This document shows positions 52,792-60,868 of a stretch of 64,000 bases of DNA, piece after piece; the stretch's first letter is position 1, and every line of letters begins with the position of its first letter. The notes beneath the pieces were generated by a model that did no database searches, was not told the origin of the DNA, and saw nothing but the letters and a program-made list of their open reading frames with translations. Source of the DNA: Candidatus Saccharimonadota bacterium (GTDB lineage: Bacteria > Patescibacteriota > Saccharimonadia > Saccharimonadales > Saccharimonadaceae); NCBI GenBank assembly GCA_028288995.1, contig JAQGHF010000003.1, positions 124,001 through 188,000 of the forward strand. Reading direction: 5' to 3'. Made by a program: the position numbers and the translations under genes.

Positions 52792-53217
52792 CTATCTTAG
52801 TTTTACGAGTTTCGCCTTGGACGCCTCGTGGGCACCATCAAGACCAAGGATTTTCAGTGCGCCGATCAACACATACAGCTCATCTAAGGTCATTTGATTT
52901 GGTGAGTGGTGATACAAGTTAAACCTATCGTTAATCGCATCAACCAGCCACTTCTCTTTGGCGGGGCTGACAGATTTTGAACTCGCAGCAGTTATTGCAT
53001 TGGTCGTCACCACTTCTAACGAACGAGCCGAATTATCTGTTTTACGAAGGAATCCTTTTTGAATAAGTCCATCAATATGAATCGCCACCGTAGAAACAGA
53101 TTTATAGCCAATCGCATTCATAATTTCACGGTAACTAGGACCGTAGCCATGCTCTTGAATAAACGCGTCGACGTAATCAAGCAGCTCTTTTTGTCGCTTT
53201 GTTGATCGTTCTGCCAT
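52792..53217 (-). CDS. LexA-type DNA-binding protein lacking the protease domain
   Basis: 141 aa. Residues about 4-70 are a LexA winged helix (TKRQKELLDYVDAFIQEHGYGPSYREI then SVSTVAIHIDGLIQKGFL). The usual S24 peptidase domain with the Ser-Lys pair and Ala-Gly cleavage site is absent; instead a helical tail of about 60 aa follows (KEKWLVDAINDRFNLY...). It may therefore repress constitutively or respond by another route. It overlaps the end of the O-antigen ligase gene by 41 bp. Confidence 0.75.
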   Translation of the reverse strand: MAERSTKRQKELLDYVDAFIQEHGYGPSYREIMNAIGYKSVSTVAIHIDGLIQKGFLRKTDNSARSLEVVTTNAITAASSKSVSPAKEKWLVDAINDRFNLYHHSPNQMTLDELYVLIGALKILGLDGAHEASKAKLVKLR

Positions 53218-54523
53218 TGCTATCCTTTCCGCTCATTGGATTAAGGGCTACCGCAGCGAGTCCCCACCATATAATTGCTACTGTATCATCAACCCAAACT
53301 GGGAGCAAAAGACCGATCAGAATAAGCCCAATACCACTCGCGAATACACTTAACGCCAACCAATCAGCTCGTCGTCGCCACAGTCCACGTTGTACCAAGA
53401 AAGTGATGTAGACGAATAAGATTAAACCAAGCCAACCAGCTTCATGCGCGATAAACAGGAATTGATTCTCGACAATTAACGGCTGCGTACCGTATAACGA
53501 TGCCGATCCGGTACTTCCAATTCCTCCACCAAGTGGTTGGAGCACCATGCGATCAACACCTTCTTGCAAAGATTCGACATGCCCTTGGTTCGAGTTCACC
53601 GAAGCACCAGTTGAAGCATTTTGGTGGAGCAATACATTAGAGACAAAGTTTGTGTCACGACCGGCAATTAGTGCACCGGCTGCAGCAAAAATAATAATCA
53701 TTAAAATGATCCAGAACTTACGTGATACCTTGCGACCAACTGTCGCCAACACAATAATGCCGATTGCGGCAACTGCGGCAAATACTGCACTCCGCGAATA
53801 GCTTGCCCACAGTGCCACAAAACTTCCGATAACAATCACGCTCATCGCAAGCCTTTGACGCTGTGGTTTAGTTTGTTTTAGTCGAAGCCATGCGGCAAAT
53901 ACAAGTGCAAGGACGATACCCGCATACGCGCCAAGCGGATTTGGACCACGAAGCGTGCTATTAATACGAATATACTGCGGATTCTGATCTACTGTCAGGT
54001 ATGGAGCAATCGTCGAAGTGTTATAGCCGATGTATTTTAAAATGTCGTGCGGCAATACAAACACCTGTAGCAATGCAAACGCGGCCACAATGAACGCTCC
54101 CACAAAGAACGTCGTCATGAATGGTCGACGAAGTGTCGGAAAGAGGTAGATCGCCACATAGACAAGCACGAAGAAAATAAGATACCGAAGGTCAATGAAC
54201 AATCCTGCAATTACAGCCGTTAAGCCCTGCGGGAAAACCAGGAGGAGGAGCAGGTGAAGCAACCCATATCCCGCAATCACCAGAATCAAAGGCGATTTTA
54301 ACACTTTCCACTCTTTCTTCTGATACAAAATGACCAACATCAAAAGTCCCGCCAGTAGCATCAAAACTTCTTTCCAAGATTTAATTAACACGTCAGCGGA
54401 GGGGAAAAGTGTACCAAGTCCGACACTTAACGGTGCATGAAGAATGATTCCGCCAAAAATAACCAACAATATACCAACAAACAATTTGTCGAGTACGGTG
54501 AGTTTCGAAGGCTTTACTACCAT
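53177..54523 (-). CDS. O-antigen ligase/polymerase family (Wzy/WaaL-like) membrane protein
   Basis: 448 aa with about 12 helices. The large periplasmic-type loop (about 300-360, with HVESLQEGVDRMVLQPLGGGIGSTG) is typical of the O-antigen ligase family and holds the conserved His and Arg region. It would polymerise or transfer a lipid-linked glycan on the outer face. Divergent from the glycosyltransferase genes at 54571, with the promoters back to back in a 47-bp gap. Confidence 0.82.
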   Translation of the reverse strand: MVVKPSKLTVLDKLFVGILLVIFGGIILHAPLSVGLGTLFPSADVLIKSWKEVLMLLAGLLMLVILYQKKEWKVLKSPLILVIAGYGLLHLLLLLVFPQGLTAVIAGLFIDLRYLIFFVLVYVAIYLFPTLRRPFMTTFFVGAFIVAAFALLQVFVLPHDILKYIGYNTSTIAPYLTVDQNPQYIRINSTLRGPNPLGAYAGIVLALVFAAWLRLKQTKPQRQRLAMSVIVIGSFVALWASYSRSAVFAAVAAIGIIVLATVGRKVSRKFWIILMIIIFAAAGALIAGRDTNFVSNVLLHQNASTGASVNSNQGHVESLQEGVDRMVLQPLGGGIGSTGSASLYGTQPLIVENQFLFIAHEAGWLGLILFVYITFLVQRGLWRRRADWLALSVFASGIGLILIGLLLPVWVDDTVAIIWWGLAAVALNPMSGKDSNGRTINKATKRAA

Positions 54524-54551
54524 AGAGTACCTCTTAGTGTACCGTAAAGAA

Positions 54552-54560
54552 TGCTATAAT
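54552..54560 (+). promoter_or_regulatory. Extended -10 promoter of the glycosylphosphotransferase gene, short-leader type
   Basis: TGCTATAAT on the plus strand, 10 nt before ATG 54571; the predicted start point leaves a leader of about 3-4 nt. Part of the palindrome gctataatagc. Confidence 0.55.
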
Positions 54561-54570
54561 AGCAGCACTT

Positions 54571-56007
54571 ATGTCACGCCGAAACAGCAAGCTCTATAGC
54601 TTTATCCTGATTCTCATCGATGCACTCGTCTTGATCACTACTTTTGTGTTAGCATACGTTGCCCGCGTCCGATACGATCCTCGACCACTACTTCACAATA
54701 TATATGCCTTCGATTACCTGTTCGCCTTCCTGCTAATTGTTCCGTTTTGGATCTTTATTTTTGCTATCCTTGGACTCTATCAACCTCGCACCTACAATCG
54801 ACGACTTGTCGAATGGGCGAAGATCGCCATAGGATCATTTATTGGTATACTCCTGGTCATTGGCTGGGAATACGTGAGTGACAAAACAATCTTCCCTGCT
54901 CGTCTTGTCGCTTTGTACGCGCTTATCGGTGCATTCGTCCTGATCGTCGTCGAACGAGAGCTCCTTCGTCTTATTCGAACCCTCATGTTCCGTTACGGAC
55001 GTGGCACAAAACGAGTCCTCCTGATCGGTTCATCTTCAGCAACAAGTGACATTGCGAAAAGTATTGCCGATACCGCACGCAGCGGCTATGAAGTTGTCGC
55101 CTTTGCTGGTCCAAAAAAGAATCTTCCTGAAGACTTCACTGCACATCACTATTCTTACGTCGAAGAAGCCTTAAAAGATCTCGAACTCAACGAGATTACC
55201 GCTATTATCCAAACCGACCTCTACGAAAATGCCGAGCGTAACCAAAAGATTCTTTCGATGGCTCAGGAAGCACATATCGATTACAGCTTTATTCCAGGTG
55301 AAGCAGAATTCTATTCTGGCAAAAATACTGTCGACGTCTTCCTGGGCTATCCAATGATTAGCGTCTATCAGACTCCGCTTGTTGGTTGGGGAGCGATTGT
55401 GAAGCGAATCTTTGATTTCATCATGAGCGTACTGCTTATCATTGTTGCGTCACCATTCCTCCTCATTTTTATCATCATCAAAAAAATCGTCGACCGTGGT
55501 CCAGTCTTTTATATCAGCCAACGCCTCAGTCGTTTCTCTGAACCAATTGGGCTTATTAAATTTCGCAGCATGGGCGCCCAGTACGGTGGAAAAGACGCTG
55601 CCGATGAATTCCGTGAAATGGGTCGTGAAGACCTCGCAAAAGAATATGAAAAGTACCGCAAAGTCGAAAACGATCCACGTATTACTCCATTTGGTCGCTG
55701 GCTCCGGGCAACTTCGATTGATGAACTTCCTCAAGTATTCAATGTACTAAAAGGTGACCTCAGCCTCGTTGGACCCCGACCAATTCTGCCCCAGGAAACA
55801 AAGTTAGCACATGGACGAACAGCGCTTCTGCATAGCGTAAAATCTGGTGTCACAGGGCTATGGCAAGTCTCTGGACGAAGCGAACTAGACTTCGATGAGC
55901 GTATTGAGCTTGAACTGTTTTATGCACAAAACTGGACCTTCTGGCTCGATCTCAAGATCCTATTCAAGACCGTCCTTGTTGTCCTTCGTGGCCGCGGAGC
56001 AAAATAG
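54571..56007 (+). CDS. Polyprenyl glycosylphosphotransferase (initiating sugar transferase, WbaP/WcaJ-like)
   Basis: 478 aa. Four N-terminal helices (about 8-125), a Rossmann-like CoA-binding-type domain (about 140-250), a further helix (about 277-300) and the C-terminal bacterial sugar transferase domain with LIKFRSMG, ATSIDELPQVFNVLKGDLSLVGPRP and GLWQVSGRSEL. It transfers a sugar-1-phosphate to undecaprenyl phosphate, the first step of a surface glycan. The stop overlaps the GTG start of the GT4 gene (TAGTG). Confidence 0.92.
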   Translation: MSRRNSKLYSFILILIDALVLITTFVLAYVARVRYDPRPLLHNIYAFDYLFAFLLIVPFWIFIFAILGLYQPRTYNRRLVEWAKIAIGSFIGILLVIGWEYVSDKTIFPARLVALYALIGAFVLIVVERELLRLIRTLMFRYGRGTKRVLLIGSSSATSDIAKSIADTARSGYEVVAFAGPKKNLPEDFTAHHYSYVEEALKDLELNEITAIIQTDLYENAERNQKILSMAQEAHIDYSFIPGEAEFYSGKNTVDVFLGYPMISVYQTPLVGWGAIVKRIFDFIMSVLLIIVASPFLLIFIIIKKIVDRGPVFYISQRLSRFSEPIGLIKFRSMGAQYGGKDAADEFREMGREDLAKEYEKYRKVENDPRITPFGRWLRATSIDELPQVFNVLKGDLSLVGPRPILPQETKLAHGRTALLHSVKSGVTGLWQVSGRSELDFDERIELELFYAQNWTFWLDLKILFKTVLVVLRGRGAK

Positions 56008-57134
56008 TGGCTGCGCCTAAGATTGCCCCAAAGATAGCTATCGTTCATGACTGGCTGACCGTTTCCGGTGGTGCCGAAGTGGTCATCGCCGAACTCCACA
56101 AACTTTTTCCAAAAGCCCCTATTTACACATCCGTCTATAACCCTGCTGCATTCGCAGGACTAAAAGGTGTCGATATTCGTACGACCTATTTGCAGGAGAA
56201 GTTGCCAGCGAAACTTCGCTACAAACACGTCCTATGGCCAACGCTTCGTGCGAAAGCCTTTCGTCAATTAGATCTCTCTGAATTCGACGTTATTATTAGT
56301 AGCTCCAGCGCCGAGGCAAAAGCTGTCCGTAAAACTCGTCCAGACCAAGTACACATTGCCTACATCCACACGCCAATTCGCTACTATTGGAGCCACTACG
56401 AGGAATTCCGTAAAGAATTTAAGTTCGGAGCATTCACGCCATTCATCCGTCCAGTCATCCCTTATTTCGTCAAACGAATGCGCAAACTTGATCTCGAATC
56501 AATCAAAGGTATTGATGTTTTAATCGCCAACTCTGAAGTCACGAAAGAGCGCATCAAAAAATATTACAAACGATCCTCAACCGTCATCCACCCCCCTGTT
56601 GACGTCGAAAGATTCACTCCGCCACCAAAAGGCGAACGAAGCGGCTATGTCTTGTGGGGCAGACATGTCCCTTACAAGCGTTTTGACCTTGCTGTCGAAG
56701 CTGCGAATCAATTAGGCGCGCAGTTAACCATCATTGGATCTGGACCTGATACAAACCGGTTAAAGAAGCTTACAGGACCAACCGTAAAGTTTGCTGGACA
56801 TGTCAGTGATAAAGAATTGGTTCGCCTCGCGCAATCCGCCAAAGGGTTCTTGTTTCCTAATGAAGAAGACTTCGGTATTTCTGCCGTTGAAGCTTTGGCT
56901 GCTGGGACACCTGTCATTGCGTATGCAAAAGGTGGCGCCCTGGATATTGTTCAAGAGGGCGAGACCGGCGTGTTATTCAAAGACCAGACTGTCGAGAGTC
57001 TCGTTGCTGCGATGAAGCGATTCGAAACTTTGTCTTTCCTGCCCGCGACGCTTCACCGAAAGGCAAAGCGGTTTAATAAAGGGCTTTTTGATACAAAGAT
57101 TTTAAAGATCGTTCAAGATTCAACGCAGAACTAG
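56007..57134 (+). CDS. GT4 family glycosyltransferase
   Basis: 375 aa. GT-B fold: an N-terminal acceptor domain with IVHDWLTVSGGAEVVIAELH and a C-terminal donor domain with GSGPDTNRL and the GT4 Glu motif EEDFGISAVEALAAGTPVIAYAKGGALDIV. Such enzymes often use GDP-mannose, and PMM and ManC are encoded nearby, so mannosylation of the lipid-linked sugar is likely. The GTG start is fixed by the overlap with the transferase stop. It converges with the next gene by a 4-bp overlap. Confidence 0.9.
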   Translation: MAAPKIAPKIAIVHDWLTVSGGAEVVIAELHKLFPKAPIYTSVYNPAAFAGLKGVDIRTTYLQEKLPAKLRYKHVLWPTLRAKAFRQLDLSEFDVIISSSSAEAKAVRKTRPDQVHIAYIHTPIRYYWSHYEEFRKEFKFGAFTPFIRPVIPYFVKRMRKLDLESIKGIDVLIANSEVTKERIKKYYKRSSTVIHPPVDVERFTPPPKGERSGYVLWGRHVPYKRFDLAVEAANQLGAQLTIIGSGPDTNRLKKLTGPTVKFAGHVSDKELVRLAQSAKGFLFPNEEDFGISAVEALAAGTPVIAYAKGGALDIVQEGETGVLFKDQTVESLVAAMKRFETLSFLPATLHRKAKRFNKGLFDTKILKIVQDSTQN

Positions 57135-58933
57135 AGTCCGCCATAGCCTGAGCCATAACCTATGTAACTCGTGCCCTTATGATAGTCAGTTATCTTTAAC
57201 GATGTCGTCATTGCCCCGTCGACTGATGCAATGTATAGCTCACTATTATTCTTTGAAAGCAGAATATACTGGTCACTGTCCCCGTACCATCCGTACGGTG
57301 TGTAGTCAGAAAGATTGGCGATATTTTGTGCATTTTTACCGTTTTCGTCGCCAATAAATAGTGTGTTTTTGCCATCTCGTGGTTCGTACCACAGTGTCTT
57401 CTTGCCACTTGGTGATACCAGGAAGGTTGTGTATGCCTCATTGAATTTAGCATCGCTGGTATCACTGACCATCTTTACCGTCCCGCCTTCATACTCGTAA
57501 AATACAGAGGGATCATTCCCTGTCGTCGTTACTCGTAGATAGAGAGCCGTCGGCTCATAAAGTTTTAACGAGACCGAAAGATTTACCGCAAAACTCTTTA
57601 CCGTCCTTTTGGTGCCACCGTTTGGATCTGCAGAGATAAGCAGGGTTGTCTTGTCTTCACCCAAGTTATTGTAATAGCCATACGACCATGACTTGGCGTA
57701 GACGACTTCATTCCCAAGAATATAGACATTACTGAAACTCTGATACTGAGCGTCATACGTACTTGTTCCGCTACCACTCGTTTCGTCAATCGTTGTAATC
57801 TTACGAGTATCAGCATTAAAGCTCTTTATGGCTTGTCGCTTATCATCCCAATAGTTGCCTGCATTGCGGTAAACGATGTAAACAAAGTTATGACCAGACC
57901 ACCCAATAGAACTGAACGTTGCATTACCTTGATCAATGATCGTAAAATCGCCCTTTGTGCCATCAACCAGATAAAGTCCCTGTTGATCATTTTCACGAGT
58001 TGTAAGCAACGCAGCGTACTTCCAGTCGCGCGCTGCGAGAAGTGAAGTCGTATTGTTATCTTCCTGTCCGGTTCCTGCAGCGAACACAACAGGATTTGTA
58101 CCATCTAGATTAGACTTCATGACATTAATCGTGCCTGTTGCTTTGCTAAGGTAAAAGATAGTGCCATATGGCGTCAGCATGTAGGTATTTACCGCACCGT
58201 CAGTTACCATAACCTTTACGTCCTGTGAGTTGTAGCCAGACTTTGTCAGCGTTGCATCTTGGAGCTCATTCTTAGGTGACAGAATAAGGTCTGTCTTTCC
58301 GTCAGCGTTGGTCGTCGCTTTTGTTTGACTGGATGAGATCACAGCGTCCTCGAGTGGCTTGCCGGTGATCTTATCAACAATGTTAATGGCGACCCGTCGT
58401 CCAGTTGCAACCACTTCATAGGTTGGTGACTCGGGGTTAGCGAGAACAGGAATAGTATATGAGTGATCATACGTCTGGTAGTACTGCTTCGTTACTTCCA
58501 CACCAGGCTGACCGACCGACACAGTATCAAACTTCACCACGCCGTTCTTATCTGTTTGCTTCGAAGTGGAACCGATCTTAACCAATGCATTGCTCACCGG
58601 TTTCTTTGACTTTGAATCAACGACAGTTATAGTAACCTCTTTCTTCACAACCAATCCCAGTAAGCCATAACGCGTAAATGGAATAGCAAACAAGATGACG
58701 AAGATCAAGATAACCGCAATAATAATGGCGATTACTTTTCGCTTTTTTGTTTTTAAAAGATGCGCAAAACCAGATTTCTTTCTAGACTCTGCTTCAGGAA
58801 TTGCAGCAGGCGAACTCCCAGTAATCTCTGCAGGATTTTCTACTTCTTCAGGTACATGCGTCACCTGTTCTTCTACAATTTCCGCCGGAGCTTCTTCGTG
58901 CTTTTCTTCGTCACCGTCAAACTTTATATCCAT
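57131..58933 (-). CDS. Membrane-anchored protein with carboxypeptidase-regulatory-like domains and a beta-propeller
   Basis: 600 aa. An acidic cytosolic N-terminus (about 1-62), one helix (about 66-92), two carboxypeptidase-regulatory-like Ig folds (about 97-255, VTITVVDSKSKKPVSNALVKIG and VAINIVDKITGKPLEDAVI), then blades of a TolB-like propeller (about 260-590) with WYEPRDGKNTLFIGDENGKN-type repeats. Likely an exported sensor or scaffold. An extended -10 (TGCTATGAT) ends 8 nt before the ATG, implying a leaderless mRNA. Confidence 0.7.
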   Translation of the reverse strand: MDIKFDGDEEKHEEAPAEIVEEQVTHVPEEVENPAEITGSSPAAIPEAESRKKSGFAHLLKTKKRKVIAIIIAVILIFVILFAIPFTRYGLLGLVVKKEVTITVVDSKSKKPVSNALVKIGSTSKQTDKNGVVKFDTVSVGQPGVEVTKQYYQTYDHSYTIPVLANPESPTYEVVATGRRVAINIVDKITGKPLEDAVISSSQTKATTNADGKTDLILSPKNELQDATLTKSGYNSQDVKVMVTDGAVNTYMLTPYGTIFYLSKATGTINVMKSNLDGTNPVVFAAGTGQEDNNTTSLLAARDWKYAALLTTRENDQQGLYLVDGTKGDFTIIDQGNATFSSIGWSGHNFVYIVYRNAGNYWDDKRQAIKSFNADTRKITTIDETSGSGTSTYDAQYQSFSNVYILGNEVVYAKSWSYGYYNNLGEDKTTLLISADPNGGTKRTVKSFAVNLSVSLKLYEPTALYLRVTTTGNDPSVFYEYEGGTVKMVSDTSDAKFNEAYTTFLVSPSGKKTLWYEPRDGKNTLFIGDENGKNAQNIANLSDYTPYGWYGDSDQYILLSKNNSELYIASVDGAMTTSLKITDYHKGTSYIGYGSGYGGL

Positions 58934-58941
58934 ATAAAATA

Positions 58942-58950
58942 ATCATAGCA
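58942..58950 (-). promoter_or_regulatory. Extended -10 promoter of the propeller protein, leaderless type
   Basis: TGCTATGAT on the minus strand, 8 nt before ATG 58933, with no ribosome binding site in between. Confidence 0.5.
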
Positions 58951-58983
58951 TAGGGATAGGGGATTGTGCTTTAGCCTATAAAA

Positions 58984-59754
58984 CTACCTTATAGCATCGA
59001 TAATTGCTTCGAGACGACTTGCAGTATCTTCCCAATGACTAACTTCAACGCTATCGATACCGAAAAGTTTGACAGGAAAATCATTGCCACCCTCTTGTAG
59101 CCTGTCGCCGAAAAAGAGAATGTCTTCTTTTGAAATCTTAAGCATATCCATGAGCTTTTGCATGCCATATGCCTTATCGATACCCGGCTTTGTAATATCG
59201 ATCGATGTGCCACCTCCAACACGTACTTCAAATTCCGGAATAGTATTTGCGACGTAATCACGAATGGCATTCTTCTTTACGGTATCAGGATCCCATTCCT
59301 CTTTTAAGCGGACGCCTTCGTCGCCCAGTTCCGCAACAATATCTTGCCCAAGTGCAGAGAAGGTAATTTGACTTCCTCGATCTTCAATAACTTCACCGTA
59401 TACCTTCGACTCTCGATATCCAAGTGAATCGATCCCCTCATTTAATGCAGCGATAATTTTTGCTTTTTCGTCTTCCGTAAAGTTTTCTGCATATACTTGA
59501 TACCACTGACTACCATTAAACTTGTAGTACTGAGTCCCACACGTCGGCATAAGGTGGAGTTTTTGCAGTTTAGCACTGCCCGTATTCAGACCATCAAGCA
59601 ACTGAGTTTGAAACTGCCCAAATTTGCCGCCAGAGATAACGCAAATCTCAAAATAGCCCAAGAGTTGATCGATGAGTTCACCTATACGCGGTGGGAGAGT
59701 TGATTTGCTTGGCGCAAGTGTACCGTCGAGGTCAAAGGCGAGTACTTTTTTCAC
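58984..59754 (-). CDS. Phosphomannomutase, eukaryote-type (HAD superfamily IIB)
   Basis: 256 aa. HAD motif I FDLDGTLAPSK, CVISGGKFGQFQTQL, CGTQYYKFNGS, EDRGSQITFSALGQD, GGGTSIDITKPGIDKAYGM and FFGDRLQEGGNDFP follow the order of human PMM2/yeast Sec53, not that of the bacterial ManB family. It would convert mannose-6-P to mannose-1-P for the GDP-mannose made by the product of the gene directly upstream (ATGA overlap). A HAD phosphatase is the alternative, but the whole set of PMM motifs makes the mutase likelier. Confidence 0.82.
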   Translation of the reverse strand: MKKVLAFDLDGTLAPSKSTLPPRIGELIDQLLGYFEICVISGGKFGQFQTQLLDGLNTGSAKLQKLHLMPTCGTQYYKFNGSQWYQVYAENFTEDEKAKIIAALNEGIDSLGYRESKVYGEVIEDRGSQITFSALGQDIVAELGDEGVRLKEEWDPDTVKKNAIRDYVANTIPEFEVRVGGGTSIDITKPGIDKAYGMQKLMDMLKISKEDILFFGDRLQEGGNDFPVKLFGIDSVEVSHWEDTASRLEAIIDAIR

Positions 59755-60803
59755 GACACTTGATCTTCCTTGATCCGCGCAACAGCTTCTTTTACGCGTT
59801 GGCTCAGATCCTTACGCGCAACCAAAATACCGTTAGGCGTATTGATCACAACGATGTTATCCAGACCAATAACAACGACTGGCTTCTCTTCTTCATTGTG
59901 AATATATGCATTCTGTAGCTCGTCATCATAGATAGAAGAGCCTCTAAAAAAGTTACCCTGTTCGTTAGAATCATTTGCTTCGTGCAGGTCTTTAAATGAA
60001 CCGATATCCATCCAGTCGAATGTCGCAGGCACTACAGCAAGATTGTCAGACTTCTCAGCTAATGCATAGTCAATCACCAAATCAGGAAAAGAAAGATAAG
60101 TATCCTTGTAATCTTGGTTAAGAACTTCATCAATTCCAGCAAGTTTATCGTAGCTTTCTTCAAGCTCTGGAGATACTCGACGAATCTCGGACATAAATGT
60201 ATCAACTGATCCTACAAAGTAGCCACAGTTCCAAAGATAGTTACCTGCTCGGAGGTATGCTTGCGCTGTCTCGAAATCAGGCTTCTCTTTGAATGACTCA
60301 ATGTTGTAAGTATCAACTGTGCCTTCAACCTCACCATCACGCTCAATATAGCCAAAGCCAGTTGACGGGAAAGTAGGCTCGATTCCGATGAGTGTCACCT
60401 TATTCGCAATCTTTGAAGCCTCTGCCGCAGTCCGAAGTGATTTCACATACCCTTCGACGTCACGAATGTGGTGATCTGAGTGAACAAAAGCAATAGGCTC
60501 ATCGTGATCATGGCGACGACTAATAACGTCGAGTGCAAACACGATACAGTTTCCCGTTCCGCGACGACCCGGTTCAATTAAGAAGTTCTCTTCAGGTAGT
60601 TCCGAAAGTTGATCTTTAACATGGTGTGCATGACTTGCTTCGGTCACGACGTATACGGTATCGCCAACTTCTTTCGCCCTATCGTAGGCAGATTGCAGGA
60701 GGCTTCGTTCACCAGTTAATTTAAGTAAATGTTTCGGATAGTCACTTGTTGAGAGGGGCCACAGTCGTGTACCAGACCCTCCGGCAATTATTACGGTAAT
60801 CAT
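59751..60803 (-). CDS. manC: Mannose-1-phosphate guanylyltransferase
   Basis: 350 aa. GGSGTRLWPLSTSDYPKHLL is the nucleotidyl-transferase signature with the pyrophosphorylase Arg/Lys; IEPGRRGTGNCI, AFVHSDHHI, IGIEPTFPSTGFGYIE and FKEKPD follow as in ManC/GMP. No C-terminal isomerase domain. It makes GDP-mannose from GTP and mannose-1-P, matching the PMM gene it overlaps. A TGTTAAAAT box ends 6 nt before the ATG, so the mRNA looks leaderless. Confidence 0.93.
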   Translation of the reverse strand: MITVIIAGGSGTRLWPLSTSDYPKHLLKLTGERSLLQSAYDRAKEVGDTVYVVTEASHAHHVKDQLSELPEENFLIEPGRRGTGNCIVFALDVISRRHDHDEPIAFVHSDHHIRDVEGYVKSLRTAAEASKIANKVTLIGIEPTFPSTGFGYIERDGEVEGTVDTYNIESFKEKPDFETAQAYLRAGNYLWNCGYFVGSVDTFMSEIRRVSPELEESYDKLAGIDEVLNQDYKDTYLSFPDLVIDYALAEKSDNLAVVPATFDWMDIGSFKDLHEANDSNEQGNFFRGSSIYDDELQNAYIHNEEEKPVVVIGLDNIVVINTPNGILVARKDLSQRVKEAVARIKEDQVS

Positions 60804-60809
60804 TTCACT

Positions 60810-60818
60810 ATTTTAACA
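60810..60818 (-). promoter_or_regulatory. Extended -10 promoter of manC-pmm, leaderless type
   Basis: TGTTAAAAT on the minus strand, 6 nt before ATG 60803. The same box occurs before the 171-aa gene (38398-38406). Confidence 0.5.
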
Positions 60819-60868
60819 TTTCGCTGGTATTTAATCTAAAAGTAATCATTTGCGAACCCAGAAGCTGG

